Position numbers and translations under genes: made by a program
Part shown: positions 8,216-16,498 of the stretch, piece after piece
How positions within the stretch are numbered: position 1 is the first letter of the stretch
Layout: each line of letters begins with the position of its first letter
Origin: Pelolinea sp.
Lineage (GTDB): Bacteria > Chloroflexota > Anaerolineae > Anaerolineales > Anaerolineaceae
NCBI GenBank assembly: GCA_012797975.1
Contig: JAAZOD010000023.1
Location: 1-64,000 of the forward strand
DNA length: 64,000 bases
Reading direction: 5' to 3'
Notes under the pieces: model-generated
Database searches by the model: none
The model's input: only the letters and a program-made list of their open reading frames with translations
Told to the model about the DNA's origin: nothing

Positions 8216-9817
8216 TCACTCGGCCGGTGATTCATTTAGCAGGTCTGAAACACTGACAAAGGTATACCCCATTTGCTCCAGCCCGTTGATCGTATCATAG
8301 AAATTTTGGGATGGCTGCCAGTGATGGAACATCAAAGACACCACTCCATCCCGCACCACCCAGTACATATCTGCCAGGGCAAGTTTTCCTTCGGGTGTGG
8401 GCAGGACCCCAAATTCCTCATCCCCGCCCTCTTCCAGATAGCCCAGGTTTTCGGGAAGAATGCGCAAGCCATACATGGAATGGAAAATTTGGTAGGGAAA
8501 GGTTTGTGTGATATAGGGAATATTGGTGTAGTCGACGCTGGAATTTGCGGTGGGAATATCCAGATCGTTGAAAACCTGGATGCGTTCGTAGATCACTTTG
8601 AATGAATTGGCCAAAGCAAAATAGGTGTTGGGAGACGCAGAATAATGGGGAGTTTCCCAAATGACCGGAGCATATCCGATAGCTTTTTCAAACTGCTGCA
8701 CACCCGCTTTAATCCGTTCATCCGCCCAGGTGTAGCTATCTTCGGGGAATGGTTTATCATTCTCACCATCCCAAAATTCGAAATCGACACCCGAAATGGA
8801 ATCATGTTGGTGGGTATAGCCATGCAAAACAGGTGTGCCGCCATGTTCGACCATGTATTTGATCAGGTCCTGTAGCATGAAATCCTCATACAGATAGACC
8901 GTTTTTCCCGGTTCTCCCCACACTCCTTCAGGATCCGTATTAACGGGTATAACACCGAAGGCAAACGGGATCCCCTTTTTATACAAGAAGTCCACCTGTT
9001 CTTTCACCCGGTCATAATTCGTATTGCCCGGCATGAGATCTTCAAAGCGCACCAAAGCACGGTGGTTCTCGACAACCCCGGTATTGAGCAGATCATGAAG
9101 CAGATCTGCAAAAACCAGGTAACTGGCATAGAAATTTGCCATGGGATTATGGGTGATGTAGAAAAAATTCCCGCAGCGAATAGCATAGGGTTGATCGACC
9201 GCACCGGTAATTTGAAGAGTTGCCAGTTGTTCGCACTGTGATCCCGGTTCGATGTTGACCAAGTTGAAATATACATCCGATTCAAGGCGGGGCAATTCTT
9301 TGTTCTTGTAAGAGATCTTCACTTCCGGATTGATCACTTCCGATTCCACATACTTAAACCCCAGTTCTTCACTTGCGCCCCACGCTTCATTTTTAAATAA
9401 CTGCCAGATATTCGCATTCAACCACATGAAAGAATTCTCGGAGTGAATGACATCGTTCAAGAAATCATCGCTCAGCGGATAATCGTAAATATTTCCGATG
9501 TAGATTCCTGCGTTGAAACCAGAGAGCATGCCGCGTTGATAATCAGCCACATCGATAATGGAAACATCCGTATTGAAGTGGCCCAGAAGGTTGCGCGCCA
9601 TGCCCGCATAGATCTTGCCATAGTTCCATTGATCCGTGGGATCGTCATCATAAAAAACAGCCACTTTTTTTTCCGCAGTTGAATCGACCGTCTCAGAAAG
9701 ATCGATCTGATTCACGACGGGTGTCTTCGCTCTACTGCATCCCAGCAGAAGCGTCAGGCATAAAACGATCAACGAAACGGTATTTTTCTTTTTCGGCGAG
9801 CGACGGTGTTGATTCAT
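8216..9817 (-). CDS. DUF2334 (polysaccharide-deacetylase-like) lipoprotein
   Basis: A 533-residue exported protein with a positively charged N-terminus, a hydrophobic segment and lipobox LLGC (Cys27), so it is predicted to be a membrane-anchored lipoprotein. The C-terminal half matches the DUF2334 deacetylase-like fold: ALVRFEDLMPGN carries the metal-site Asp, and HGYTHQHD is the His-containing motif. The region before it resembles a Rossmann-like pre-domain with repeated GIYIGNIYDYP-type turns. Catalytic activity is inferred from related NodB-fold enzymes. It is the last gene of a three-gene unit with an ABC exporter, 18 bp after the permease, which suggests that the exporter and this envelope enzyme work on the same surface glycan or peptide. 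Confidence 0.8.
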   Translation of the reverse strand: MNQHRRSPKKKNTVSLIVLCLTLLLGCSRAKTPVVNQIDLSETVDSTAEKKVAVFYDDDPTDQWNYGKIYAGMARNLLGHFNTDVSIIDVADYQRGMLSGFNAGIYIGNIYDYPLSDDFLNDVIHSENSFMWLNANIWQLFKNEAWGASEELGFKYVESEVINPEVKISYKNKELPRLESDVYFNLVNIEPGSQCEQLATLQITGAVDQPYAIRCGNFFYITHNPMANFYASYLVFADLLHDLLNTGVVENHRALVRFEDLMPGNTNYDRVKEQVDFLYKKGIPFAFGVIPVNTDPEGVWGEPGKTVYLYEDFMLQDLIKYMVEHGGTPVLHGYTHQHDSISGVDFEFWDGENDKPFPEDSYTWADERIKAGVQQFEKAIGYAPVIWETPHYSASPNTYFALANSFKVIYERIQVFNDLDIPTANSSVDYTNIPYITQTFPYQIFHSMYGLRILPENLGYLEEGGDEEFGVLPTPEGKLALADMYWVVRDGVVSLMFHHWQPSQNFYDTINGLEQMGYTFVSVSDLLNESPAE

Positions 9818-9835
9818 ACCACTCCTCTCTCAATC

Positions 9836-10660
9836 CTAATCGGTCAGTAATTTTTGTCGGCTGAAAGAACGCACCCCGATCCTGCCGATGACGGCTGCAA
9901 TTCCCCATAGAATAAGGCCCATGATGAGTGCCACAACGGGGCTGAGGAACAGCACACCGGTCAGCTGACCGATGAAAAGCACGACCACCACCAGTACCAC
10001 AGCAGAGCTGGTCTGGTATGCTCCCTGGAAGGTTTGCGCTTTGGTTGAGATCAAGACGGTCAGCGAGATGCTCATGGCAATCAACGCGGGCGAAACCCAA
10101 AAAATCAGAAGCCACCAAACCGGCAGCGGGAACCAAAATCTGCCAAAAATTGTATAGGGCACAACATTTACAATAATAGTATAGAGGAAAAAGCAGATCC
10201 AGGTGATCAAAATGGCAGGAATACCTGCCGCCATGACCTTCCCGATGAACAGTTCCTGGTCACTGATGGGCAAATAAAGCAGCGCTTCCATTGTTTTTCG
10301 CTCTTTTTCACCGGCAAAGGATTCGGCCGCAATGGTGCTGGAGAACATCAGGGGGATGATCAGGAACATGGGAGCAAACATATACCCCAAAGCGACCACG
10401 ATCATGGTTTGGGTGGAATCCAATCCGTTCAGCACGCTTTTCATTTCAAACGGCATGGCAGCAAAGAGATTTTGCATATCAGGATCGGTTGTAAAATCTT
10501 CCACCCCGCCAGCCACATTTGGAATAACCAGGGTGAACAGGAGCGGTATCAGCACAATAAAGAACAATGGCACGATCAGGATCGGTATAAAGGTAGATTT
10601 GTTCTGCCGAACCTCCAGCCAATCCTTCTGTGCAATCGTAAAACTATGCTTCAGGTTCAT
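9836..10660 (-). CDS. ABC-2 type transporter permease
   Basis: 274 residues with about six hydrophobic segments and a long extracytoplasmic loop after the first one. It resembles the NatB/ABC-2 permease family, including the AAESFAGEKERKTMEALLYLPIS stretch (residues around 130-152) that is characteristic of this family. It overlaps the upstream ATPase gene by 4 bp (ATGA), so the two are translationally coupled and form one exporter. The substrate is unknown. Confidence 0.85.
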   Translation of the reverse strand: MNLKHSFTIAQKDWLEVRQNKSTFIPILIVPLFFIVLIPLLFTLVIPNVAGGVEDFTTDPDMQNLFAAMPFEMKSVLNGLDSTQTMIVVALGYMFAPMFLIIPLMFSSTIAAESFAGEKERKTMEALLYLPISDQELFIGKVMAAGIPAILITWICFFLYTIIVNVVPYTIFGRFWFPLPVWWLLIFWVSPALIAMSISLTVLISTKAQTFQGAYQTSSAVVLVVVVLFIGQLTGVLFLSPVVALIMGLILWGIAAVIGRIGVRSFSRQKLLTD

Positions 10661-11601
10661 TGCTTCACCTCATCCTTCCCCTGTAGTTTAAAATAAACCT
10701 CTTCCAGCGATGGTACTTCTGGAATAACAGAGAGGATGGCTAATCCTTTCCCAACCATCCAGGTCAATATCTCCGGCACACGGCCGTAATCAGCCACACC
10801 CAATAGCAATTCTTTCTCGCCCTGCAACTCCGCGCTTTTCACAGAATCCAATTTCGCAAGTTCCGTTGTCAACCCGGCAGAACAGGGCTTCTGAAAAGTA
10901 AAATGTACTCGCTTTGCCAGCCCAGCCGCATCCCGCAGCTCCTGAAGAGATCCTTCCGCCAGCAACTTTCCCTCATGCATGATGGCAGCATGGTCGCATA
11001 CCTGTTCCGCTTCATACAGGCGATGCGTGCAGATCACCACGCTGCAGCCCTCCTCTTTTTTGACCTTCACGATCAGTTCCTGCACCTGGCGCGCAATCTC
11101 CGGATCCAGGTTGGAAGTCGGTTCATCCAGAAATAAAAGCTCGGGATGGTGTAGCAAGGCGCGTGCAATTGCCAGGCGCTGGCGCATACCGCGGCTGTAG
11201 GTGCCCACCCGCTGGTTGGCGTGGCTTGACAGATCGAAATAATCCAGCAGCTCCTGAATACGCTTGTTCAGATCGGTCTTGTTCATGCCGTTCAACTTGC
11301 CGAAGAATGTCAAATTTTCCAGCGCCGTCAGGCGTTCATAGAGGGCAGGTGTCTCGGTGAGCACTCCGGTCTTGCTGCGTACCATGACCCCATTCTGGTA
11401 TGGGTCGTACCCCAAAACAGAAATACTTCCAGAGGAAGCGTTTAACAATCCGTTCACCAGACGGATGGTGGTTGTTTTTCCCGCACCGTTCGGTCCCAAT
11501 AATGCAAAAACTTCCCCTTTCTGCATCCGAAAACTCATCTCGCGCAGGGCAAAACCTTTTGAATATTGAAATGAAACTTGATCTAAATGAATTACATCCA
11601 T
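10657..11601 (-). CDS. ABC transporter ATP-binding protein
   Basis: 314 residues. Walker A GPNGAGKTT lies near residue 35, the signature YSRGMRQRLAIARAL near 140, and Walker B LLFLDEPTSNLDP directly after it. The C-terminal 90 residues match the extension found in NatA/CcmA-like exporters. It energises the permease encoded next to it. It is first in the unit ATPase-permease-DUF2334 lipoprotein and is divergent from pdxS, with the parS sites in the shared intergenic region. Confidence 0.92.
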   Translation of the reverse strand: MDVIHLDQVSFQYSKGFALREMSFRMQKGEVFALLGPNGAGKTTTIRLVNGLLNASSGSISVLGYDPYQNGVMVRSKTGVLTETPALYERLTALENLTFFGKLNGMNKTDLNKRIQELLDYFDLSSHANQRVGTYSRGMRQRLAIARALLHHPELLFLDEPTSNLDPEIARQVQELIVKVKKEEGCSVVICTHRLYEAEQVCDHAAIMHEGKLLAEGSLQELRDAAGLAKRVHFTFQKPCSAGLTTELAKLDSVKSAELQGEKELLLGVADYGRVPEILTWMVGKGLAILSVIPEVPSLEEVYFKLQGKDEVKQ

Positions 11602-11652
11602 AATTCTCTCTTTTCCCGAACCTATCCATTATATAACCAATCCAACCAGGAT

Positions 11653-11668
11653 TGTTTCACGTGAAACG
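11653..11668. other. parS site 1 (ParB/Spo0J binding, 15 of 16 bases)
   Basis: TGTTTCACGTGAAACG differs from the conserved bacterial parS sequence TGTTTCACGTGAAACA at the last base only. It lies in the divergent intergenic region between the ABC exporter and pdxS. Chromosomal parS sites are bound by ParB for origin segregation and condensin loading. Confidence 0.88.
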
Positions 11669-11689
11669 CAGGGATGTCCGTTTTTTGCA

Positions 11690-11705
11690 TGTTTCACGTG
11701 AAACA
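11690..11705. other. parS site 2 (perfect consensus)
   Basis: TGTTTCACGTGAAACA, an exact match to the bacterial parS consensus. The dyad extends to 22 bp over 11687-11708. The centre is 37 bp from that of site 1. parA and parB are not in the window. Confidence 0.94.
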
Positions 11706-11801
11706 TGCTGTGCGGTTGACTTTCATCACTTTCCTCCTTTCAATATTGGCGAGCGTGGTAGAATGTGGGTGCAGTATTTCAGGTATCGGAGGTAAAAAAG
11801 A

Positions 11802-12692
11802 ATGGGAGCTGAAGAAAAAGGCACCTTTAAATTAAAGGTGGGGCTGGCTCAAATGCTCAAGGGTGGCGTCATCATGGATGTGGTTACCCCTGAACATGCC
11901 AAGATTGCAGAAGATGCAGGTGCAGTCGCGGTTATGGCATTGGAACGTGTGCCTGCCGATATCCGCGCACAGGGTGGTGTGGCTCGCATGAGCGACCCGG
12001 AATTGATTTTAAAAATCATGGACGCTGTCTCCATTCCGGTCATGGCGAAAGCCCGCATCGGACACTTTGTGGAAGCACAAATTCTGGAAGCGTTGGGCAT
12101 CGATTATATCGATGAATCGGAAGTGCTCACCCCGGCCGACGAAGAGCACCACATCAATAAACATGCTTTTAAAGTTCCTTTCGTCTGCGGTTGCCGGAAC
12201 CTTGGCGAAGCCCTGCGTCGTATCGGTGAAGGCGCAGCCATGATCCGCACCAAAGGCGAAGCTGGGACCGGCGATGTGGTGGAAGCGGTCAGACACGCCC
12301 GCCGCGTGCTGGGTGAGATTCGCCATTTGCAGAATTTGCCCGAAGAAGAAGTGATGGCGTATGCAAAAGAATTGGGTGCTCCGTATGAATTATTGATGGA
12401 AACCCGCGCCCTGGGTCGTTTGCCGGTTGTCAATTTTGCCGCTGGTGGCATCGCCACACCGGCGGATGCAGCCCTGATGATGCAACTGGGCGTGGATGGC
12501 GTTTTCGTGGGTTCCGGTATCTTCAAATCCGGCGATCCTGCCAAACGGGCGGCGGCCATTGTTAAAGCTACCACCCATTACAATGATCCCAAGATCCTGG
12601 CAGAGGTCAGCCGCAACCTGGGTGAGCCCATGGTAGGCCGACAGGTTTCTGACATCCCGGAAGATCAATTGATCGCCGATCGCGGCTGGTAG
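11802..12692 (+). CDS. pdxS: Pyridoxal 5'-phosphate synthase, synthase subunit
   Basis: PdxS makes PLP from ribose 5-phosphate, glyceraldehyde 3-phosphate and the ammonia delivered by PdxT. It has 296 residues and is a very conserved TIM barrel. [17 protein letters not shown]-like N-terminus, [22 protein letters not shown], and [11 protein letters not shown] are visible; the lysine of KARIGH and that in the GGVIMDV region are near the two catalytic lysines. [27 protein letters not shown] forms the phosphate-binding end (about residues 212-239). RBS GGAGG is at 11789-11793. pdxT starts 6 bp after the stop. This is the DXP-independent vitamin B6 route. Confidence 0.98.
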   Translation: MGAEEKGTFKLKVGLAQMLKGGVIMDVVTPEHAKIAEDAGAVAVMALERVPADIRAQGGVARMSDPELILKIMDAVSIPVMAKARIGHFVEAQILEALGIDYIDESEVLTPADEEHHINKHAFKVPFVCGCRNLGEALRRIGEGAAMIRTKGEAGTGDVVEAVRHARRVLGEIRHLQNLPEEEVMAYAKELGAPYELLMETRALGRLPVVNFAAGGIATPADAALMMQLGVDGVFVGSGIFKSGDPAKRAAAIVKATTHYNDPKILAEVSRNLGEPMVGRQVSDIPEDQLIADRGW

Positions 12693-12698
12693 CAATCC

Positions 12699-13277
12699 AT
12701 GAAGATTGGTGTGCTGGCCCTGCAGGGATCCTTTCACGAACACCAGGCCATCCTTCAAACATTGGGTGTGCAGGTGGTGCAGGTTCGCCTGCCTCAGGAA
12801 CTGGATGGGCTGGATGGCTTGATCATCCCCGGTGGTGAATCAACTACGATTGGAAAACTGGCGGTTGATTTCAACTTGCTGCAACCTTTGCAACAATTCG
12901 GAAAAGAACATGCCATCTGGGGAACCTGCGCAGGGAGTATTTTTCTTTCAAAAGATGCTCATCGCCAGCAGCCACTGTTGAGTCTGATGGATATTCAGGT
13001 TGAACGAAACGCTTTTGGCCGGCAGGTGGATAGTTTTGAGACTGATCTTGAGATCCCGGTGCTGCAATCGGTCAGCAAAGAAAAACCGCTCTTTCACTGT
13101 GTCTTTATCCGCGCCCCATTGATTGAAAAGGTTGGAACAGGCGTGGAGGTTTTGGCTAAATTGCCCGACGGCAGGATCGTGGCCGCCAGACAGGGGCATC
13201 TTTTGGCCACATCTTTCCATCCGGAACTTACCGAAGACGCCCGTTTCCACCAATATTTTTTGGAGGTGGTTCAATAG
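12699..13277 (+). CDS. pdxT: Pyridoxal 5'-phosphate synthase, glutaminase subunit
   Basis: Class I glutamine amidotransferase of 192 residues that hydrolyses glutamine and feeds ammonia to PdxS. The start KIGVLALQGSFHEH, the oxyanion-region PGGESTTIGKL, the nucleophile elbow GTCAGSIFL (Cys near residue 78) and the His-Glu pair in SFHPELTED complete the triad. It follows pdxS by 6 bp, as in most bacteria with this pathway. Confidence 0.97.
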   Translation: MKIGVLALQGSFHEHQAILQTLGVQVVQVRLPQELDGLDGLIIPGGESTTIGKLAVDFNLLQPLQQFGKEHAIWGTCAGSIFLSKDAHRQQPLLSLMDIQVERNAFGRQVDSFETDLEIPVLQSVSKEKPLFHCVFIRAPLIEKVGTGVEVLAKLPDGRIVAARQGHLLATSFHPELTEDARFHQYFLEVVQ

Positions 13278-13297
13278 GTATTCGTCCGGTTAGTTTG

Positions 13298-14188
13298 ATG
13301 GATTGCCCGTTCGTGTTGAAAAACACCCAAAACGTTCTATGTCTTGACATGGAACGGTTTTTTTTAAGGGATGTGAAAAATCCTCGCCTTGATTTTTTGC
13401 AGAACTGCTTTCTATCCAGAGATGGCATCTTTTCTTATTTCGTCCAGGAGAAAAACGAATCTGAATTTGCACAACTGCAATACGGCGGCAAATCTGCCGC
13501 GCTCTTGTATGCAATTCCTTCGCCGGATATCCTTTCCACAAAATTGATAGAAGGCCTTTGTCAAGTCACCGCTGGATACGGAAAATTCCATTTTTTAGCC
13601 AATACGCCGGCTGATGGTGCTGCCTGGAAGTTTTTGAAAGCCAATGGATTCCGAACCATCTCTGTGTACAACCTGTGGCAGGTCGATCCTTTTGTTTCCA
13701 CAAAGCCAAAATCGCCACAATGGTCCTTTGAAAAAACGGAGGAGCATGGCGACATTGCTTCATTTTACACACGGCTTCTCTCACCACTTGAAGCTTCCCT
13801 TCAATCCTGGGATTTTCCGGATGTGTTTCACCTGGTCTTGCACGACACAGCGTCTTGTATTCGCGGGGTGGCCCGCGTTCGTTACTTTGCCAACCGGGCA
13901 GTCTTGCTCCCTCTCTTTGATTGCAGCGCTGATGAAACGGGTCAATATCTGGCAGCACTTCTGAATGATTGTTCCAAATATTTCTCCACACTTTTCATCC
14001 GTGAACTTTCGAACCATCCATTCAGTTCTGGAACTCTTGGAGAAAAAGCCAAGCTCTGCCTCGCTGAAAGCCATTGCATGGCAAGGAATCTTGCTGCCTT
14101 GAATTCCGTCAAAGAATATCAGCCGGCAGAACTTTTGGATGAAAAAAGTATCGCCAAACCATCCACGCCATTTACCCGTTCATCATGA
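13298..14188 (+). CDS. Unknown protein, possibly GNAT-like acyltransferase
   Basis: About 296 residues with no confident family. Around residues 65-135 the pattern of a strand, a helix and WKFLKANGFRTISVYNLWQVD resembles the end of an acetyltransferase domain, and a second similar half may follow. I therefore suggest a tandem GNAT fold with low confidence. The start is uncertain: TTG at 13295, ATG at 13298 and GTG at 13313 are all in frame and none has a well-placed ribosome site. It sits 20 bp after pdxT and 52 bp before the R3H ATPase gene on the same strand, and so could be part of that operon. Confidence 0.6.
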   Translation: MDCPFVLKNTQNVLCLDMERFFLRDVKNPRLDFLQNCFLSRDGIFSYFVQEKNESEFAQLQYGGKSAALLYAIPSPDILSTKLIEGLCQVTAGYGKFHFLANTPADGAAWKFLKANGFRTISVYNLWQVDPFVSTKPKSPQWSFEKTEEHGDIASFYTRLLSPLEASLQSWDFPDVFHLVLHDTASCIRGVARVRYFANRAVLLPLFDCSADETGQYLAALLNDCSKYFSTLFIRELSNHPFSSGTLGEKAKLCLAESHCMARNLAALNSVKEYQPAELLDEKSIAKPSTPFTRSS

Positions 14189-14240
14189 TATATTTTAGAT
14201 TTCATCCATTTGATTCATGTGATAATATGATGACAAAACC

Positions 14241-15845
14241 ATGAAGCAAAACAATATCACGGATGACTTATCCGCTTTACTATCTGTACTTCCATCTGAA
14301 TTCACCCGGATGCTCGAACGCGAAAATCAGAGCGATGATCTGTTGGAGATCATCATGGATCTGGGGCGCGTGCCCGTGGCACGCTATATCGATCACGAGA
14401 TCAATCTCAGTGAAAAGGAGATCACGCATGAAGTGATCCACGATACGGTTTCCCGCATCGGAGAATTCGATGGTGATAATCGGGCAGGCATCGAGCGTAC
14501 CCTGCACCGTATTTCGGCTATGCGCAATAAAAAGAGGGACGTGGTCGGGCTCACCTTGCGCGTTGGCAGGGCTGTCTATGGCACCATTGATATCATTGAG
14601 GACCTGGTGAAATCAGAAAAGAGCATCCTCCTGCTCGGCAAACCCGGTATCGGAAAGACCACCATGCTGAGAGAAGCTGCTCGCATTCGTGCCGAGAGTT
14701 CACGGGTGGTCATCGTGGATACTTCCAACGAGATCGGTGGTGACGGGGATGTGCCGCATCCGGCGGTCGGTCGCGCACGGCGTATGCAGGTTTCGAATCC
14801 CTCCCTTCAGCATGAAGTGATGATTGAAGCGGTGGAAAACCATAACCCCGAAGTGATCGTGATCGATGAGATCGGGCGCGAACTGGAAGCGTTGGCAGCC
14901 CGCACCATCGCCGAACGAGGCGTGCAGTTGATCGCCACTGCTCACGGCCGTACATTAGAAAACCTGCTGCTCAATCCCACCCTCTCCGATTTGATCGGCG
15001 GGATTGAATCGGTTACCCTTTCTGATGAAGAAGCCCGCAGACGAGGTACTCAAAAAACTGTGCTGGAGCGGCGCGCTCCCCCCACGTTCGATGTGCTCAT
15101 TGAAATTCAAGACCGCAATTGCCTTGCCATCCATCAGGATGTAGCCGCTTCGGTGGATGCATTGGTGCGCGGTTATCCCTTGGAACCGGAAATCCGCATG
15201 CGCGATGAGGATGGCAAGATCCACATTCAAGAACCAAAACAGCGCGTTGAAACCGCCATGGTGCAGGCACAGGGATTGCGCCGTCAGAACAGCAATGGCA
15301 TTCACGGCAGCGAGGAGAAACAGCCCCTCTATTCCAACCGGCGCATGGAATCGGAAACAAAAGAGCAGCAGGCACTACTGCCCTCCATGAACATTTACCC
15401 GTTCGGGGTTGCCAGAAACCGCTTGGTAGAAGCCATCCGCCGCCTGGGATTGCCCGCCAAAGTCGTGCGGGAACTGCAGGACGCTGATGTTTTCATCACG
15501 TTGAAATCCTACTACCGCAGCCGGCAAAAACCGATCCTGGTCGCGGAGGAAAGAGGGATTCCTATTTACGTCCTTCGCGCCAACTCGGAAAACCAAATGG
15601 AACAGGCACTGGCTGAGGTTTTCAACCTGGGCGGACCGGGTGGCAAACCCCTTAACTATGACCGCATCAGCCAGGAAGTCCATGCTGCCATCGAAACGGT
15701 GCTGGCAGGCAAACACTGGGTCGACCTTGCACCCGCTTCTGCAAAAGTACGCCGTATCCAGCATGAGCTGGTTCGGGAAGCTGAATTGACCTCACATTCG
15801 TATGGAAAAGAGCCCAATCGCTACGTGCGCATTTTTCGGGAGTGA
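14241..15845 (+). CDS. R3H-domain AAA ATPase (Ycf45/SpoIIIAA-like)
   Basis: 534 residues. The N-terminal 100 are helical, followed by a SpoIIIAA-type RecA-like ATPase: Walker A GKPGIGKT at 133-140, Walker B VIVIDEIG near 210, and TAHGRTLENLL (sensor-like). The C-terminal part (about 395-534) ends in an R3H single-stranded nucleic acid-binding domain, with RRIQHELVREAEL and SHSYGKEPNRYVRIF. Homologues are frequent in cyanobacteria, plastids (Ycf45) and Chloroflexota and are annotated only as R3H nucleic acid-binding proteins. A role in DNA or RNA handling is inferred. It overlaps or abuts tmk, so the two are probably co-translated. Confidence 0.88.
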   Translation: MKQNNITDDLSALLSVLPSEFTRMLERENQSDDLLEIIMDLGRVPVARYIDHEINLSEKEITHEVIHDTVSRIGEFDGDNRAGIERTLHRISAMRNKKRDVVGLTLRVGRAVYGTIDIIEDLVKSEKSILLLGKPGIGKTTMLREAARIRAESSRVVIVDTSNEIGGDGDVPHPAVGRARRMQVSNPSLQHEVMIEAVENHNPEVIVIDEIGRELEALAARTIAERGVQLIATAHGRTLENLLLNPTLSDLIGGIESVTLSDEEARRRGTQKTVLERRAPPTFDVLIEIQDRNCLAIHQDVAASVDALVRGYPLEPEIRMRDEDGKIHIQEPKQRVETAMVQAQGLRRQNSNGIHGSEEKQPLYSNRRMESETKEQQALLPSMNIYPFGVARNRLVEAIRRLGLPAKVVRELQDADVFITLKSYYRSRQKPILVAEERGIPIYVLRANSENQMEQALAEVFNLGGPGGKPLNYDRISQEVHAAIETVLAGKHWVDLAPASAKVRRIQHELVREAELTSHSYGKEPNRYVRIFRE

Positions 15846-15850
15846 AACCT

Positions 15851-16465
15851 ATGTTCATAACACTGGAAGGGCCTGACGGGAGCGGCAAAACACAGCAGAT
15901 TCGACTGCTATCCACATTTTTGGAATCCAGGGGCTACAAAGTCTTTTCCTCACGCGAACCTGGCGGCACTCCCATAGGAGATAAAATCCGTGATGTCATC
16001 ATGGACATGCGCAATACCAGCATGCACCCTCGTACTGAGACCCTGCTTTTCTGCGCTTCACGTGCACAGATCGTTGAAGAGGTGATCAAACCCAAATTAC
16101 AAGAAGGATATATCGTGATCCTTGATCGCTATGCCGATTCAACCATGGCCTATCAGGGCTATGGGCATCAAAACAACCTGAACACCATTCGTCAACTGCT
16201 CGACTTTGCAACCGGAGGATTAAGACCGGATCTTACCTTATTGCTCGATCTCGACCCGGAAGTGGGCTTGAACCGCCGAAAAAAAGGGGGGGGAGAATGG
16301 AACCGTCTGGATGCTTATCAGCTTGAGCTGCACAAACGTGTGCGCGCCGGTTATCTCGAGATGGCCGCTCAAGAACCGGATCGCTGGCGCATTATCTCTG
16401 CAGACCAGTCCATCGAAGTGGTACAATCAATTATTCAGAAGATAATTGTGGATTTATTAGAGTAG
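15851..16465 (+). CDS. tmk: Thymidylate kinase
   Basis: Phosphorylates dTMP to dTDP. About 204 residues. The P-loop EGPDGSGKTQQ, the DR motif REPGGTPIGDKIRD, and DRYADSTMAYQGYG are present. An upstream GTG at 15842 is in frame and overlaps the stop of the preceding gene, but GGGAG at 15837-15841 is ideally spaced for the ATG at 15851, which also gives the family N-terminus. Neighbourhood with dnaN, holA, ssb and two deoxynucleoside kinases gives the window a replication and dNTP-supply theme. Confidence 0.95.
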   Translation: MFITLEGPDGSGKTQQIRLLSTFLESRGYKVFSSREPGGTPIGDKIRDVIMDMRNTSMHPRTETLLFCASRAQIVEEVIKPKLQEGYIVILDRYADSTMAYQGYGHQNNLNTIRQLLDFATGGLRPDLTLLLDLDPEVGLNRRKKGGGEWNRLDAYQLELHKRVRAGYLEMAAQEPDRWRIISADQSIEVVQSIIQKIIVDLLE

Positions 16466-16498
16466 AATAGTCTTATTAAATCCAGAAAGGGAAACCCC

